NCBI GenBank assembly: GCA_026988035.1
Contig: JALSLY010000075.1
Span: forward strand, 1 to 35,074
Reading direction: 5' to 3'
DNA length: 35,074 nucleotides
DNA from: Thermotogae bacterium
GTDB taxonomy: Bacteria; Thermotogota; Thermotogae; Mesoaciditogales; Mesoaciditogaceae
The position numbers and the translations under genes are program-made. Positions 18,349 to 29,425 of this stretch are shown one piece after another. The notes under the pieces are model-generated. The model was not told the origin of the DNA, did not search any database, and saw only the letters and a program-made list of their open reading frames with translations. Position 1 is the stretch's first letter. Each line of letters opens with the position of its first letter.

Positions 18349-18996
18349 ATGGTAGAGAAAAGCCTTGAAGAACTTGAGAAAGTGTTGACGTCTCTCGATG
18401 GAATTGAGAAAGCCAAAGTAATAGTTGATGAAGACACAGGAGAAATGAGGGAAATTCACATTCTTTCTTCTGGTGACAAGAGCTCTAAGCAAATAGTTAG
18501 AGATGTAGAGACGGCTATTCTTACCATCATTGGCGAAAGAATAGATCGAAGAATAATAAGTGTAGCTCAAATGACTGGTGGATATGCTAAAAGTGAAGAA
18601 AAAGCAGGGAATGGTAGTGATTTTAAAATCGATTCGGTTGGATTTTCAGAAGATGGTATAGAGATCGAAGTGAATGTGGGAGTGACGAAAGGTAGAGCAA
18701 TAAAGGAAATTTCAAAGCGAGGTGGCAAATCTTTTAAGAATGTGCTTAAATTATCTGCAGAATCTGCGATAGAAGCGATTGAAGGATTGATGACCTCTGA
18801 AGTTCGTCTTTCTCTGGACGAAATAAGAGAGGTTTCTACGGGGGAGAAAAAGTTTTTTCTTGGAGTAATGACAGTTCTTAAATCTGGTGGGATGAGCAAG
18901 GAGCTCGTTTTTGCAGGAGCTGTTGGTTTCAATCCTGTTAAAAATGTGGCTGAGGCTATAGTTGATAAGGTGAATTCCACGAGTTTAGACTTTTAA
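18349..18996 (+). CDS. conserved protein of unknown function, two domains
   Basis: This 215-residue cytosolic protein has no signal or membrane segment. Residues ~1-75 form a compact unit with LDGIEKAKVIVDEDTGEMREIHIL and IVRDVETAILTIIGERIDRRIISVAQM; similar segments occur, from memory, in uncharacterised Firmicutes proteins. Residues ~95-210 form a second alpha/beta unit containing VRLSLDEIREV and FFLGVMTVLKSGG. No catalytic motif is evident. GAGGTGG lies about 8 bases before the ATG. It sits directly before minD in the gene run. Confidence 0.75.
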   Translation: MVEKSLEELEKVLTSLDGIEKAKVIVDEDTGEMREIHILSSGDKSSKQIVRDVETAILTIIGERIDRRIISVAQMTGGYAKSEEKAGNGSDFKIDSVGFSEDGIEIEVNVGVTKGRAIKEISKRGGKSFKNVLKLSAESAIEAIEGLMTSEVRLSLDEIREVSTGEKKFFLGVMTVLKSGGMSKELVFAGAVGFNPVKNVAEAIVDKVNSTSLDF

Positions 18997-19011
18997 GAAG
19001 GTGATGTGTGG

Positions 19012-19824
19012 TTGGCAAAAGTATACGTTTTAACTTCCGGAAAAGGCGGAGTTGGCAAAACAACTCTGGCAGCGAATTTAGGAACAGCCATGGCACTTAA
19101 AGGAGAAAGAGTAGCTTTAATAGATGCCGATATAGGTTTAAAGAACTTGGACGTTGTAATGGGTTTAGAAAACAGAATCGTTTACACGCTGATCGATGTC
19201 GCTAACGGTAAGGTTCACGTATTTGACGCGCTTGTAAGACATAAACAACTCAAAAATTTGAGCTTACTCCCAGCTTCCCAGATTGCTACAAAAGAAATGA
19301 TATCTCCAGACGATATGAAACGAATAATTGGAGAAATGAAGGAAAGATTTGATTATATTTTTGTAGACTGCCCGGCCGGAATAGAAAGAGGATTTAGAAA
19401 TGCTGTTGCGGGGGCAGATGAAGCTCTAATTGTGACCACTCCTGAACTTCCAGCAATAACCGATGCTGATAGGGTTATTGGTTTGCTAGAAAATATGGGG
19501 TTTGAAGATGACAAGATACATCTAATTGTCAACAGGTTCAAAGCTCATATGGTAAGAAATGGAGATATGCTTAACATTGATGATATAAAGTCGGCTCTTT
19601 CTATAGAGGTCATGGGAATAGTTCCTGATTCGGAAGAGGTGATAATTTCTACGAATAAGGGCGTTCCTCTCTCGTTAAATGGCGCTGATGGTAGGATGAA
19701 TAAAATCCTTGATGGGATCGTTCGGAGACTTGAAGGAGAGGATGTTCCGATCCCAAATCTCAACGATTTAGCAGAAAAAAACAGTTTATGGAATGTGATA
19801 AAATCACTTTTCAGACATCGTTGA
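19012..19824 (+). CDS. minD: septum-site determining ATPase MinD
   Basis: This 270-residue ParA/MinD ATPase places the division septum through membrane cycling with MinE. It opens MAKVYVLTSGKGGVGKTTLA with the deviant Walker A KGGVGKT, then has LIDADIGLKNLDVVMG (Walker A') and FDYIFVDCPAGIE (Walker B). The C-terminal SLWNVIKSLFRHR is an amphipathic membrane-targeting helix. TTG 19012 follows GGTGAT by 6 bases. GTG 19006 would sit on the SD. minE follows 12 bases later. minC is not in this window. Confidence 0.95.
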   Translation: MAKVYVLTSGKGGVGKTTLAANLGTAMALKGERVALIDADIGLKNLDVVMGLENRIVYTLIDVANGKVHVFDALVRHKQLKNLSLLPASQIATKEMISPDDMKRIIGEMKERFDYIFVDCPAGIERGFRNAVAGADEALIVTTPELPAITDADRVIGLLENMGFEDDKIHLIVNRFKAHMVRNGDMLNIDDIKSALSIEVMGIVPDSEEVIISTNKGVPLSLNGADGRMNKILDGIVRRLEGEDVPIPNLNDLAEKNSLWNVIKSLFRHR

Positions 19825-19836
19825 ATCGGAGATGAG

Positions 19837-20130
19837 ATGATAATGAGCTTCTTCAGCATATTTACAAGAAGGAAAAGACGCAAAGAAGTTAAAGCACGTG
19901 ATTCAGCAAGGGAAAGGCTTAAAGCTCTTGTTGGGAACGGAAGACGTATGGTATATAGAATAGATGATTTCGAGAGCCCTGAAGAACTTGCGGAAAAGGC
20001 CGAAAAAATAAAAGATGAGATTCAGAAGAAAGCTTCTCAGTTGTTTAATACCGATGAAAAAAGGGTTAAAGTTGTCGTTGAGGAGCACAATGGATATGTT
20101 GTTATAATAGCGAACATAAACTTTGAGTGA
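19837..20130 (+). CDS. minE: cell division topological specificity factor MinE
   Basis: This 97-residue protein matches MinE in size and layout: an N-terminal amphipathic membrane segment MSFFSIF plus a basic stretch, then ARERLKALVGNGRR (about 24-37), the MinD-binding region, and a C-terminal alpha/beta dimer domain with VKVVVEEHNGYVVIIANINF. It stimulates MinD ATPase and restricts division to midcell. Position right after minD confirms it. GGAG is 5 bases before the first ATG. A second ATG at 19843 would shorten it by two residues. Confidence 0.92.
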   Translation: MIMSFFSIFTRRKRRKEVKARDSARERLKALVGNGRRMVYRIDDFESPEELAEKAEKIKDEIQKKASQLFNTDEKRVKVVVEEHNGYVVIIANINFE

Positions 20131-20136
20131 GGATTT

Positions 20137-20532
20137 ATGGAAGAGATAGCAATAAAGAGTTCAAAACACTTCGAGTTTATAGATATAACGAGAGAGATTC
20201 AAAATGTCGTACGTAAAAATAGAGTAAGTGAAGGGATTTGCCACCTTTATGTTCCGCATACTACTGCTGCGATCACGATCAATGAAAATGCGGATCCAGC
20301 TGTAAAGAATGATATAATTTCCACCTTTGCAAAGCTTATTCCGTGGAATGGATTTTACACGCATTTGGAGGGAAATTCCGCCGCTCACATACTTTCAACT
20401 ATTGTGGGAGTGTCTGCTGTTATTCCGATTTCGAGAGGTGAATTAACACTTGGAAGATGGCAAGGAATTTATTTTTGCGAATTTGACGGACCGCGTATAA
20501 GACGCTTAATTGTGTCGATCATGGGGGAATAA
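20137..20532 (+). CDS. yjbQ: YjbQ/UPF0047 family protein
   Basis: This 131-residue single-domain protein shows the UPF0047 signature VPHTTAAITINENAD (about 39-53), with later histidines in THLEGNSAAHI and the C-terminal LGRWQGIYFCEFDGPR. Some members have weak thiamine-phosphate synthase activity, but the physiological role is unsettled. The gene starts 6 bases after minE with GAGGA as SD, and its stop is 2 bases before the next gene. Confidence 0.88.
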   Translation: MEEIAIKSSKHFEFIDITREIQNVVRKNRVSEGICHLYVPHTTAAITINENADPAVKNDIISTFAKLIPWNGFYTHLEGNSAAHILSTIVGVSAVIPISRGELTLGRWQGIYFCEFDGPRIRRLIVSIMGE

Positions 20533-20534
20533 AT

Positions 20535-21284
20535 ATGAGAAAAGCTTATTTCGTTTTTGTCGTATTGATGATTGGTCTAATGCTTTTTGCTTTTGCAGTG
20601 AACTTTCCATCAGAAAGTGTTATGAATTTCAACCCAGCTTACATGGTATCAAATCAAAAATGGTCGATTTCGTATGAGACTTATTTTGGTAATAAAGGAA
20701 TGGATTTTGCTGTGTTTCAGCCTTTTCAGAATGGTTTTGCAGGTGAATTTGGACTGTATGCAAATGAAAAGACAAGTGGCATGATCTATTCAATAGCATC
20801 TTCGCTTGGTAAGACATTCGTGGGTGCAAGCTTTGATCTTTCAATTGAAGGAACGTCCATTAAAGTGAACGCTGGTTTTGGTGCAGTTCAAAGAATTTGG
20901 GAAAATCTTAATCTTGAGTTTCGAGTTCCAAGTGTTGTTACGTACATTTACAATAGTGGCTTTGCGGTTGAGCCTAATTTTAAGGTGGCACTCAGTTTAC
21001 TTTCTAAAAATTGGAATGCCGCTGCATTCGTGGGAGTCAAATATCCGTGGGTAAAGACAGGTCTTTGGGGTGGAATTTCATTTTGGGGTGCTCAACTATT
21101 TGGACAGTACACGTATGAGTACAATTCAGAAATGTCTTCGGCCATAAACGGGCAGATTTTCGATTTAACGGCACAGTATTCTGTTGGCGCGATGAAGTTT
21201 GCTTACATATATGAGAGCAGAAAATACTCCGATACACATTTAAATGAGGAATGTACTGGATTGAGATTCACTGTGGAATGGTGA
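20535..21284 (+). CDS. exported beta-rich protein, putative toga/outer-membrane protein
   Basis: This 249-residue protein has an N-terminal signal peptide: basic MRKAY, a hydrophobic core of about 16 residues, and a likely cut near FAFA-VNF. The mature part shows alternating polar and hydrophobic residues, many aromatics and glycines, and strand-turn patterns such as WGGISFWGAQLFGQYTYEY. It ends in FRFTVEW-like strand chemistry (final residues FTVEW), close to the C-terminal aromatic signature of outer-membrane beta-barrels. I do not recognise the family. Its place between yjbQ and obgE, with gaps of 2 and 6 bases, is unusual for an envelope protein. It could also be a periplasmic lipid-binding protein. 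Confidence 0.65.
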   Translation: MRKAYFVFVVLMIGLMLFAFAVNFPSESVMNFNPAYMVSNQKWSISYETYFGNKGMDFAVFQPFQNGFAGEFGLYANEKTSGMIYSIASSLGKTFVGASFDLSIEGTSIKVNAGFGAVQRIWENLNLEFRVPSVVTYIYNSGFAVEPNFKVALSLLSKNWNAAAFVGVKYPWVKTGLWGGISFWGAQLFGQYTYEYNSEMSSAINGQIFDLTAQYSVGAMKFAYIYESRKYSDTHLNEECTGLRFTVEW

Positions 21285-23134
<1,850 letters not shown>

Positions 23135-23146
23135 GGAGGGGAAAAA

Positions 23147-24181
23147 ATGCACGAGATCGTAGATGTAACTTTTGAATTGAAAACTTATGAATACTCAGAA
23201 CCTTTTAGAATAGCTAACAATGTTGAAAATAAGGCCAACAATATCGAGGTAAGAGTATACTTGAAAGATGGAACAATTGGAATAGGCGAGGCTTCATCTT
23301 CTTATAGGGTCAACGGTGAAAAGGTACCTGCCTTGTTTGCCCTTCAAGACACTGTCAAAGAAATGATTGCTGGTGAGGATGTTGGAAACTACAGACGAAT
23401 TTTTGATATTATGGATGGTTTTTCAAGAACGGCACCCAGCGTAAAAGCTGCTGTTCAATATGCCACTTTGGATGCTTTAGGTGTTGTTATGGGCATCCCG
23501 GTATATCAAATACTTGGTGGAAGCAAAAGCAAAATTCATACTGATAAAACGATTGGAATAGATACTATCGACGTGATGGTTGAAAAAGCTCGTAAGACTT
23601 TTGACGAAGGCTTTAAGACCCTAAAGATAAAAATCGGAGAGAACTTGAAAGAGGATATTAAAAAAATGGTAGCTATCTCAGAAGCCACTCCAGGAGCCTC
23701 TTACATAGTAGATGCAAATCAAGGATATACAGCCAAAATGGCTATACAGTTTGCTCAATCGGTTTATGCACAAAATGTTAATGTAGCCGTCTTTGAACAA
23801 CCTATCATGTGGAATGACCTTGATGGATTAAAACTTTTAAGGTACAATTCTCCGTTTCCAATCGCTGCGGATGAGAGTGCAAAAACGAGGCATGATGTCT
23901 ACACTCTGATCCGAAATGAATGTGTTGATTTTGTGAATATAAAACTCATGAAATCTGGGCTTTCAGATGCGCTAAGCATAGTAGAGCTGGCAAAGACAAC
24001 AAATATCGGACTAATGATAGGATGCATGGGAGAATCAAGTGTGGGGATAAATCAAAGTGTTCATTTTGCAGCTGGAACGGGAGCATTTGCTTATCACGAC
24101 CTTGATTCACACATGATGCTAAAAGAAGAATTTCGCGGGAAATTCAAGCAAGAAGGCGATGCTTTAATACCAAATGTTTAG
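23147..24181 (+). CDS. enolase-superfamily dipeptide epimerase (L-Ala-D/L-Glu type)
   Basis: This 344-residue member of the enolase superfamily resembles, from memory, the T. maritima dipeptide epimerase. The KxK catalytic pair is K160 and K162 (LKIKIG). Metal ligands are D189 (VDANQGY), E217 (FEQP) and D242 (ADES), and the opposing base is K266 (NIKLMKSG). The family epimerises dipeptides such as L-Ala-D-Glu in peptidoglycan recycling. Residues around IGCMGESSVG near the C-terminus match this subgroup. It lies 12 bases after nadD with GGAGGGG as SD. Exact dipeptide specificity cannot be read here. Confidence 0.88.
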   Translation: MHEIVDVTFELKTYEYSEPFRIANNVENKANNIEVRVYLKDGTIGIGEASSSYRVNGEKVPALFALQDTVKEMIAGEDVGNYRRIFDIMDGFSRTAPSVKAAVQYATLDALGVVMGIPVYQILGGSKSKIHTDKTIGIDTIDVMVEKARKTFDEGFKTLKIKIGENLKEDIKKMVAISEATPGASYIVDANQGYTAKMAIQFAQSVYAQNVNVAVFEQPIMWNDLDGLKLLRYNSPFPIAADESAKTRHDVYTLIRNECVDFVNIKLMKSGLSDALSIVELAKTTNIGLMIGCMGESSVGINQSVHFAAGTGAFAYHDLDSHMMLKEEFRGKFKQEGDALIPNV

Positions 24182-24192
24182 TGAGGTGCAAT

Positions 24193-24726
24193 TTGAGTGT
24201 TTTTTTTGTCGCAGTGATGAGCGCAAATGGCAAGATTTCTCGCTCACATACTGCATTGGTAGATTGGACATCGAAAGCAGATTTAAAATGGTTTAAGGAT
24301 ATCACAACAAAAACTGGTGTTGTAGTGATGGGAAGAAAGACGTTTGAGACTCTGAGATTCCCGCTCCCCGATAGACTGAATGTGGTCATGACACATGAAC
24401 CCCATCTATATCACAATAAATGCTCAAATGTGCTGTTTACTGACATTCTCCCAGATCAACTTATTAAAATGCTTGAGAAAAAAGGTTATAACAATATTGC
24501 TGTTGTAGGTGGTCAATCAATTTTTACTCTTTTCTTAAAAGAAAAATTGGTAGATGAAATGTATTTGACTTATGAACCAATAATTTTTGACGGTATAGAT
24601 CCTTTTTTGGATTTAAATGAAGAGGTTAGAATGAAAACAATGAATGTAAAATTTTTAGATTCAGGAGCTTGGGTTGTGCATTACAAAATTATACATTGGG
24701 AGAACGAGAATGGAAAAGGAATTTAA
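24193..24726 (+). CDS. folA: dihydrofolate reductase
   Basis: This 177-residue protein has the DHFR/RibD-C fold: FFVAVMSANGKI at the N-terminus, WTSKADLKWFK with the catalytic-type acidic residue D30, VVVMGRKTFETL (cofactor-binding GRxT), and AVVGGQSIFTLFL (the GG loop). The ADLKWFK segment parallels E. coli ADLAWFK, which favours a true DHFR over a RibD-like reductase. The start is TTG at 24193 behind GAGGTG. GTG 24181 overlaps the upstream stop and has no SD. The end overlaps marR by 17 nt. Confidence 0.85.
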   Translation: MSVFFVAVMSANGKISRSHTALVDWTSKADLKWFKDITTKTGVVVMGRKTFETLRFPLPDRLNVVMTHEPHLYHNKCSNVLFTDILPDQLIKMLEKKGYNNIAVVGGQSIFTLFLKEKLVDEMYLTYEPIIFDGIDPFLDLNEEVRMKTMNVKFLDSGAWVVHYKIIHWENENGKGI

Positions 24727-25150
24727 AGAAATAGAACTGCTTCTAAGGGGGATATGCTTCCGAGTAAAAGTTGTTGGAAGATTCGTTTTGAAAGATTTTG
24801 ACTTAAGTGCTTCTCAATTTGATATTCTTCAATATCTTTATTTTGAAGGGCCAAAAAGGATGTCGGAATTGAGTAAAAAAATGGGTGTAACGAAGTCTAC
24901 AATGACGGGGCTGGTATCAAGAATGGAGAGCACAGGTTACGTCGAAAAACGCCCTTTTGAAAAAGATAGGAGAGTTATTCTTGTTGAAATTTCCTCGCAG
25001 GGAGAAGGAATCATAAAAAAAGTCATAGAAAAACGTGTGAAGTTTGTGGCAAGCTCTCTTAAAAACATTGATCGCTCAGAGCTGCTTGATAACCTTCGGA
25101 AAGTGAATGTGGCAATTTCTAAGGAATTTGATCAATTGAAAGGAAACTGA
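24710..25150 (+). CDS. MarR-family transcriptional regulator
   Basis: This 146-residue winged-helix regulator has the standard MarR plan: N-terminal dimer helices, LSASQFDILQYLYFEGP (about 36-52), the recognition helix MGVTKSTMTGLVSRMES, and a wing with FEKDRRVILVEISSQG. MarR proteins bind palindromic operators and respond to small ligands. Its ATG (24710) has GGGAG 8 bases upstream and lies inside the DHFR gene. It is the last gene of the long plus-strand run. Its final 19 bases overlap the end of rnhB on the other strand. Its target is unknown. Confidence 0.92.
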   Translation: MEKEFKEIELLLRGICFRVKVVGRFVLKDFDLSASQFDILQYLYFEGPKRMSELSKKMGVTKSTMTGLVSRMESTGYVEKRPFEKDRRVILVEISSQGEGIIKKVIEKRVKFVASSLKNIDRSELLDNLRKVNVAISKEFDQLKGN

Positions 25151-25803
25151 AGTGTCTCGGCTTTTATACGAGTGGGAGAAATTTTTTTTGATACGATCCA
25201 TTCCTTCAAAATTCTTTCATCCAAAGCATTTCTGACTGGTGCATATGTTAAACGATGGAAAAGAGTAGGACCATTTTTTTTGAGAGCACGAATATGTTCG
25301 GGAGTACCGTAACCCATGTTGTGTTCAAATCCGTAATGATCAAAATGAATCGAGATTTTTTTCATGATCTCATCTCGAAATACTTTAGCTGCTATCGAAG
25401 CTGCGGCTATTGATGGACTTTTTTCATCTCCCTTTACAATACACTCGTGAAAAAAATTAAGACCTATTTCCAAACCGTCGACGAGAACAAAAGATTTTAT
25501 TCCCAAAGCTTTGTAGGCTCTTTCCATAGCAAGCTTAGTTGCTCCAACCACATTATGAATATCTATTTCAGTTGGAGTAGCCATTCCAAATGCGATCTGG
25601 GCATTTAAAAGTAAATTTTCAAAAAGGCTTTCACGTTTTTTACGATTTATCTTTTTTGAGTCATTTACTCCGTCAACCCATTTTTTTAGCAAAACAGCTG
25701 CAGCTACCACCGGTCCTGCCAAGGCACCACGTCCAACTTCATCTATGCCTATTACTGAACCGTATTTCGAAATAAAAGGATAATCAAAATCTCTCTTTAT
25801 CAT
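25132..25803 (-). CDS. rnhB: ribonuclease HII
   Basis: This 223-residue enzyme removes ribonucleotides from DNA. The catalytic pair D-E is in [13 protein letters not shown] (about 19-31), and further acidic ligands lie in VLVDGL and in the helix containing [13 protein letters not shown]. The tail [20 protein letters not shown] is typical. The start overlaps the uvrB end by 20 nt. The 3' end overlaps marR tail to tail. On the plus strand a T8 run at 25182-25189 inside this gene could terminate marR transcripts, but its hairpin is weak. Confidence 0.95.
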   Translation of the reverse strand: MIKRDFDYPFISKYGSVIGIDEVGRGALAGPVVAAAVLLKKWVDGVNDSKKINRKKRESLFENLLLNAQIAFGMATPTEIDIHNVVGATKLAMERAYKALGIKSFVLVDGLEIGLNFFHECIVKGDEKSPSIAAASIAAKVFRDEIMKKISIHFDHYGFEHNMGYGTPEHIRALKKNGPTLFHRLTYAPVRNALDERILKEWIVSKKISPTRIKAETLQFPFN

Positions 25804-27781
25804 TTTTACTCTTTACCTTCTTTAGTTCATCACGATAAATGGCTGCTTCTTCAAATCTCCAGTCATCTGCCGCTTCACTCATTTTTTGTTCCAAAACTGT
25901 TATGTACTCTTCTGTGTCGATCTTTTCTTTGAGTGCCAATATCTCTTTGATATCTTCTCCAATTTTACTGTATTCTCTGCTTTCCTCTCCCTGAAGTTGC
26001 ATGAAAAATTCATCGATCTCCTTTTGAATCGTTTGGGGTGTTATGGAATGAACTTCATTGTATCGTAATTGTTTTTCTCTACGACGACGTGCCTCATCAA
26101 TTGCTCTTTTCATGGAATCCGTGATCGTGTCTGCATATAAGATGACTTTTCCGTTGATATTTCTCGACGCACGTCCCATGGTTTGTACAAGAGACGTTGT
26201 GGATCTTAAAAATCCTTCCTTGTCTGCATCTAATATAGCGACAAGTGAAACTTCGGGTAAATCGAGCCCTTCTCTTAAAAGATTAACACCTACTACAGCG
26301 TCTATTTTCCCCTTTCGGAGCTTTGTAAGAACTTTCATCCGATCTATTGTATCAAGATCCGAATGAACGTATTCTGCGCGATATCCCATTTCAACTAAAT
26401 ATTGGCTAAGTTTTTCAGACATATCCTTTGTTAAAGTTACTATCAAGGCACGCTCATTTTTGGCTTTGACACTTTCAAGTTCATCCATTAGGTTATCTAC
26501 TTGGTTGAGAGTTGGTCTCACTTCAACCTCAGGATCAACAAGTCCAGTTGGTCTGACAATTTGCTCGACGATCCTATCTGACACTTCTCTTTCATAGGGC
26601 CCTGGAGTTGCTGAAACAAAAACAATCTGTGGAGCCCTTTCTAGGAATTCGTTGAACTTCAAAGGTCTGTTATCGTACGCGCTTGGTAAGCGAAATCCAT
26701 AATCAACCAAATTCTGTTTTCGGCTTCTATCCCCCCTGTGCATTCCTCTTATCTGAGGCACCGTTATGTGTGATTCGTCAATGAAGACCAGCAGATCCTC
26801 AGGAAAATAATCCATCAAAGTCCAGGGTGGTTCGCCGGGTGCTTTTCCACTGAAGTGGCGTGAATAGTTTTCTATTCCGCTACAATACCCCATTGTGTCA
26901 AGCATTTCTAAATCGTAAAGAGTTCTTTGGCGCAAACGCTCCGCTTCCAGCAATTTTCCTTGGCGATTCAGCTCTAAGAGTCTTTGATCCAATTCATCTT
27001 TGATAGATTTAATGGCACGCTTTACTTTTTCTTGACTCGACGTGAATTCCTTTGCTGGGTACAAAACCAATCTGTCAATTTCTTCGAGAGTTTTTCGTGA
27101 GACGGGTTCAACGAGTAGAATTCTTTCTATATCGTTGTCAAAGAATTCTACTCTTACAATATTTTCCTCGTATGGAGGATGAATTTCCAAAACCTCACCA
27201 TGAAGCCTAAAAGTACCAGATTCAATTTCAGAATCAGAACGTTTGTACTGCATAGCTGCAAGTTTTTTTAGCATTTCTCTTCTATTTAAGCATTCTCCGC
27301 GTTTGATTGAAAGGTTGATATCTCGAAAATCTTCAGGATCACCAGATGCATATATACATGAAACGCTTGCCACTACTATGACATCACGACGTGTTATAAC
27401 AGATTTCATTGCCGAGAGGCGCATTCTTTCCAATTCTTCGTTTATATCAGCCTCTTTTTCTATATACACATCTTTAGATGGAAGATAGGCTTCAGGTCGG
27501 TAATAATCATAGTAGCTAACGAAAAATTCAACACGATTTTTCGGGAAGAATGCTCTAAATTCCCGATACAATTGAGCCGCAAGAGTTTTATTTGGGGATA
27601 CCACCAATACTGGTCGATTAAAAGCTGCTATTATATTAGCCATTGTGAAAGTTTTTCCTGAACCAGTGACACCTAATAATGTTAAAAATCTTTCTCCGTT
27701 TCTTATCCCATTTTTTAGTGATTCTATTGCTTCTGGTTGGTCACCCATGGGAGAAAATTTGCTATCAAGTTCGAAATTCAT
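25784..27781 (-). CDS. uvrB: excinuclease ABC subunit B
   Basis: This 665-residue damage-verification helicase of nucleotide excision repair is full length. Walker A is GVTGSGKT (37-44). The beta-hairpin segment is [10 protein letters not shown]. The DExx motif is FIDESH, motif III is VSATPGPYE, and motif VI is QTMGRASRN. The C-terminal UVR domain that binds UvrC lies at about 625-660. Its ATG is 10 bases after the DUF212 gene, and its stop falls inside rnhB. Confidence 0.98.
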   Translation of the reverse strand: MNFELDSKFSPMGDQPEAIESLKNGIRNGERFLTLLGVTGSGKTFTMANIIAAFNRPVLVVSPNKTLAAQLYREFRAFFPKNRVEFFVSYYDYYRPEAYLPSKDVYIEKEADINEELERMRLSAMKSVITRRDVIVVASVSCIYASGDPEDFRDINLSIKRGECLNRREMLKKLAAMQYKRSDSEIESGTFRLHGEVLEIHPPYEENIVRVEFFDNDIERILLVEPVSRKTLEEIDRLVLYPAKEFTSSQEKVKRAIKSIKDELDQRLLELNRQGKLLEAERLRQRTLYDLEMLDTMGYCSGIENYSRHFSGKAPGEPPWTLMDYFPEDLLVFIDESHITVPQIRGMHRGDRSRKQNLVDYGFRLPSAYDNRPLKFNEFLERAPQIVFVSATPGPYEREVSDRIVEQIVRPTGLVDPEVEVRPTLNQVDNLMDELESVKAKNERALIVTLTKDMSEKLSQYLVEMGYRAEYVHSDLDTIDRMKVLTKLRKGKIDAVVGVNLLREGLDLPEVSLVAILDADKEGFLRSTTSLVQTMGRASRNINGKVILYADTITDSMKRAIDEARRRREKQLRYNEVHSITPQTIQKEIDEFFMQLQGEESREYSKIGEDIKEILALKEKIDTEEYITVLEQKMSEAADDWRFEEAAIYRDELKKVKSKNDKERF

Positions 27782-27791
27782 GCAAACCGCC

Positions 27792-28202
27792 TCACAAAAA
27801 CCATCCCACTACTGCTCCAATGATCAGACCAACTACCACCTCTGACATTCTGTGGCCTGAAGAAGTGTTAAACTTTTCTTTTGTAAGCTTTTCAAGAACT
27901 TCAGAATGCCTACCTACCTCTTGTCTTAAGTGTAAAGCGTCAGTAATCACAATTGTTGCGAAAATAAGCGCTATGGCAAATTGGGAACTGGAAAATCCTA
28001 TACCTCTACCTACTGCCATAGCCAAACCTGAGACCGTTGCAGTGTGTGCACTTGGCATCCCTCCAGTGGAGGCATACACTTTAAAGTCCCATCTTTTTTT
28101 CTTAGACAAGTTTAAAAGTAATTTTACACTTTGTGCTACCATCCATGAGAGCACAGCTGCCCACAAATAAGTGTTCCAGAACAACCTTATAACCTCATCC
28201 AT
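27792..28202 (-). CDS. divergent PAP2-family (DUF212/YuiD-like) membrane protein
   Basis: This 136-residue membrane protein has three to four hydrophobic segments, with [17 protein letters not shown] (about 45-61) and [19 protein letters not shown] near the C-terminus. Both resemble the phosphatase motifs of PAP2 enzymes in reduced form. DUF212 proteins have no settled biochemical role; a lipid phosphate phosphatase activity is a reasonable guess. It follows the metallophosphoesterase gene by 3 bases and precedes uvrB by 10. Confidence 0.82.
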   Translation of the reverse strand: MDEVIRLFWNTYLWAAVLSWMVAQSVKLLLNLSKKKRWDFKVYASTGGMPSAHTATVSGLAMAVGRGIGFSSSQFAIALIFATIVITDALHLRQEVGRHSEVLEKLTKEKFNTSSGHRMSEVVVGLIIGAVVGWFL

Positions 28203-28205
28203 GAT

Positions 28206-29423
28206 TCAACTGATCCTTGTTCTGCTGATTAGTCTTGTTTCGATCACGAATTCGTTGTTATCTTTTCTAACTAATATGTAATTCATTTCGATCTTCTTGT
28301 GAAAAGTAATTTGCCCATACTTTCCAACAGATCTTTCAACCAATGGTCTCCATGTTCCCGTATTTGCGTAATACTTTGAGCCTGATGACGTTGGAATAAT
28401 ATAGAAATCAGGCATGTGGTTGTGCCCAAAAAACACCATTTTCAGATGAGAATAATCTATATCAGGTGGCTTTTTAGAATATCCAGCCACATTCTCGAGA
28501 GTCAACTTCCATTCTGGATTTGTTTCGGCATTTAATATTTTTTCTGCTCTCATTTTAAGGTAATTTGTTTCTTTAAATCTGAAAATGTCGTCGATAAACT
28601 TAGCAATTTTTCTTCCAAATTCAAACCACCCCGCTCTCTGAGTGAAGAAATCGCTAAGCCAGTAACTATGAGGAAATCTCACCCGACTCCACGATCTGGC
28701 TTCTTCGCTTCGAAAGGCCATGAAAAAACTTCTTCTCCACTCTTTCATGAGATCAACGGGAAGTTTATAGATATATGTTATGTACTTTAGCCAGTCCATT
28801 GCATAAGAAAGCGGTCTTACGTTGTCATAGTCTCTGATCACATCTTCAGGTAGATTCATAGATCTTAAGACAGGTTCAAAATATTTCATGGTGTACCGTG
28901 TTATATAATCTCCAATCGGAGGAATTAAATATCCTTCTCGCATATAGGCAAAAGAGTTGGCCACATCGTACTGATTTCCGTGTTGCGCAAAAATGCCAAA
29001 TTCCTCATCGTAAAAATGGGGAACAATTTCAAGGTTTGGAGATGCAAGTTTTTCAAGCAAAGCTCTCCTCAATTTATCGTTTACAAGTATGTAGTAATCA
29101 TGGTTTCCAACTACATATATGATTTTATGATGCTTAGCAAATTTTGAGAGAGCATCAAAAAAAGTTCGATGCTTATCAAAGATCATTTCGATAACATCTC
29201 CATCTAGTGAATCGCAAAGCGTGGAAAAGTTGGTAAGACCAAGTTGTCTTACCGCTTCGCTCTCGAGAATTTCAAAACCGTCTCCGATTATTATGAGCTC
29301 TGCTTTTTCATCAGCTTCGTCGACATCTTCTAAAAGTTTAGAAAACTCATGATCATAAGCAAAATCATCGCTTGCCGATCCATCTCCGATGTGGAGATCG
29401 CTGACGAAGAGTTTCAAAGACAT
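28206..29423 (-). CDS. calcineurin-like metallophosphoesterase
   Basis: This 405-residue protein has the binuclear-metal phosphoesterase motifs in order: SDLHIGD with D9 and H11, IIGDGFE with D48, GNHD (106-109), QHGN with H148, and FFGHNHMPDFY near the C-terminus with the final histidines. A central insertion of about 150 residues, rich in aromatic and basic residues (RRSFFMAFRSEEARSWSRV), separates the last two blocks and could contact membranes or lipids. The pattern is nearest to UDP-diacylglucosamine pyrophosphatase-like enzymes, but the substrate is unknown. It starts 2 bases after the phosphoglucomutase stop. Confidence 0.85.
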   Translation of the reverse strand: MSLKLFVSDLHIGDGSASDDFAYDHEFSKLLEDVDEADEKAELIIIGDGFEILESEAVRQLGLTNFSTLCDSLDGDVIEMIFDKHRTFFDALSKFAKHHKIIYVVGNHDYYILVNDKLRRALLEKLASPNLEIVPHFYDEEFGIFAQHGNQYDVANSFAYMREGYLIPPIGDYITRYTMKYFEPVLRSMNLPEDVIRDYDNVRPLSYAMDWLKYITYIYKLPVDLMKEWRRSFFMAFRSEEARSWSRVRFPHSYWLSDFFTQRAGWFEFGRKIAKFIDDIFRFKETNYLKMRAEKILNAETNPEWKLTLENVAGYSKKPPDIDYSHLKMVFFGHNHMPDFYIIPTSSGSKYYANTGTWRPLVERSVGKYGQITFHKKIEMNYILVRKDNNEFVIETRLISRTRIS

Positions 29424-29425
29424 GT

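Noticed and set aside
27679-28170. Plus-strand open frame of 163 codons opposite uvrB and the DUF212 gene
   Set aside because: It is a shadow of two well-supported genes on the minus strand, whose motifs are intact.
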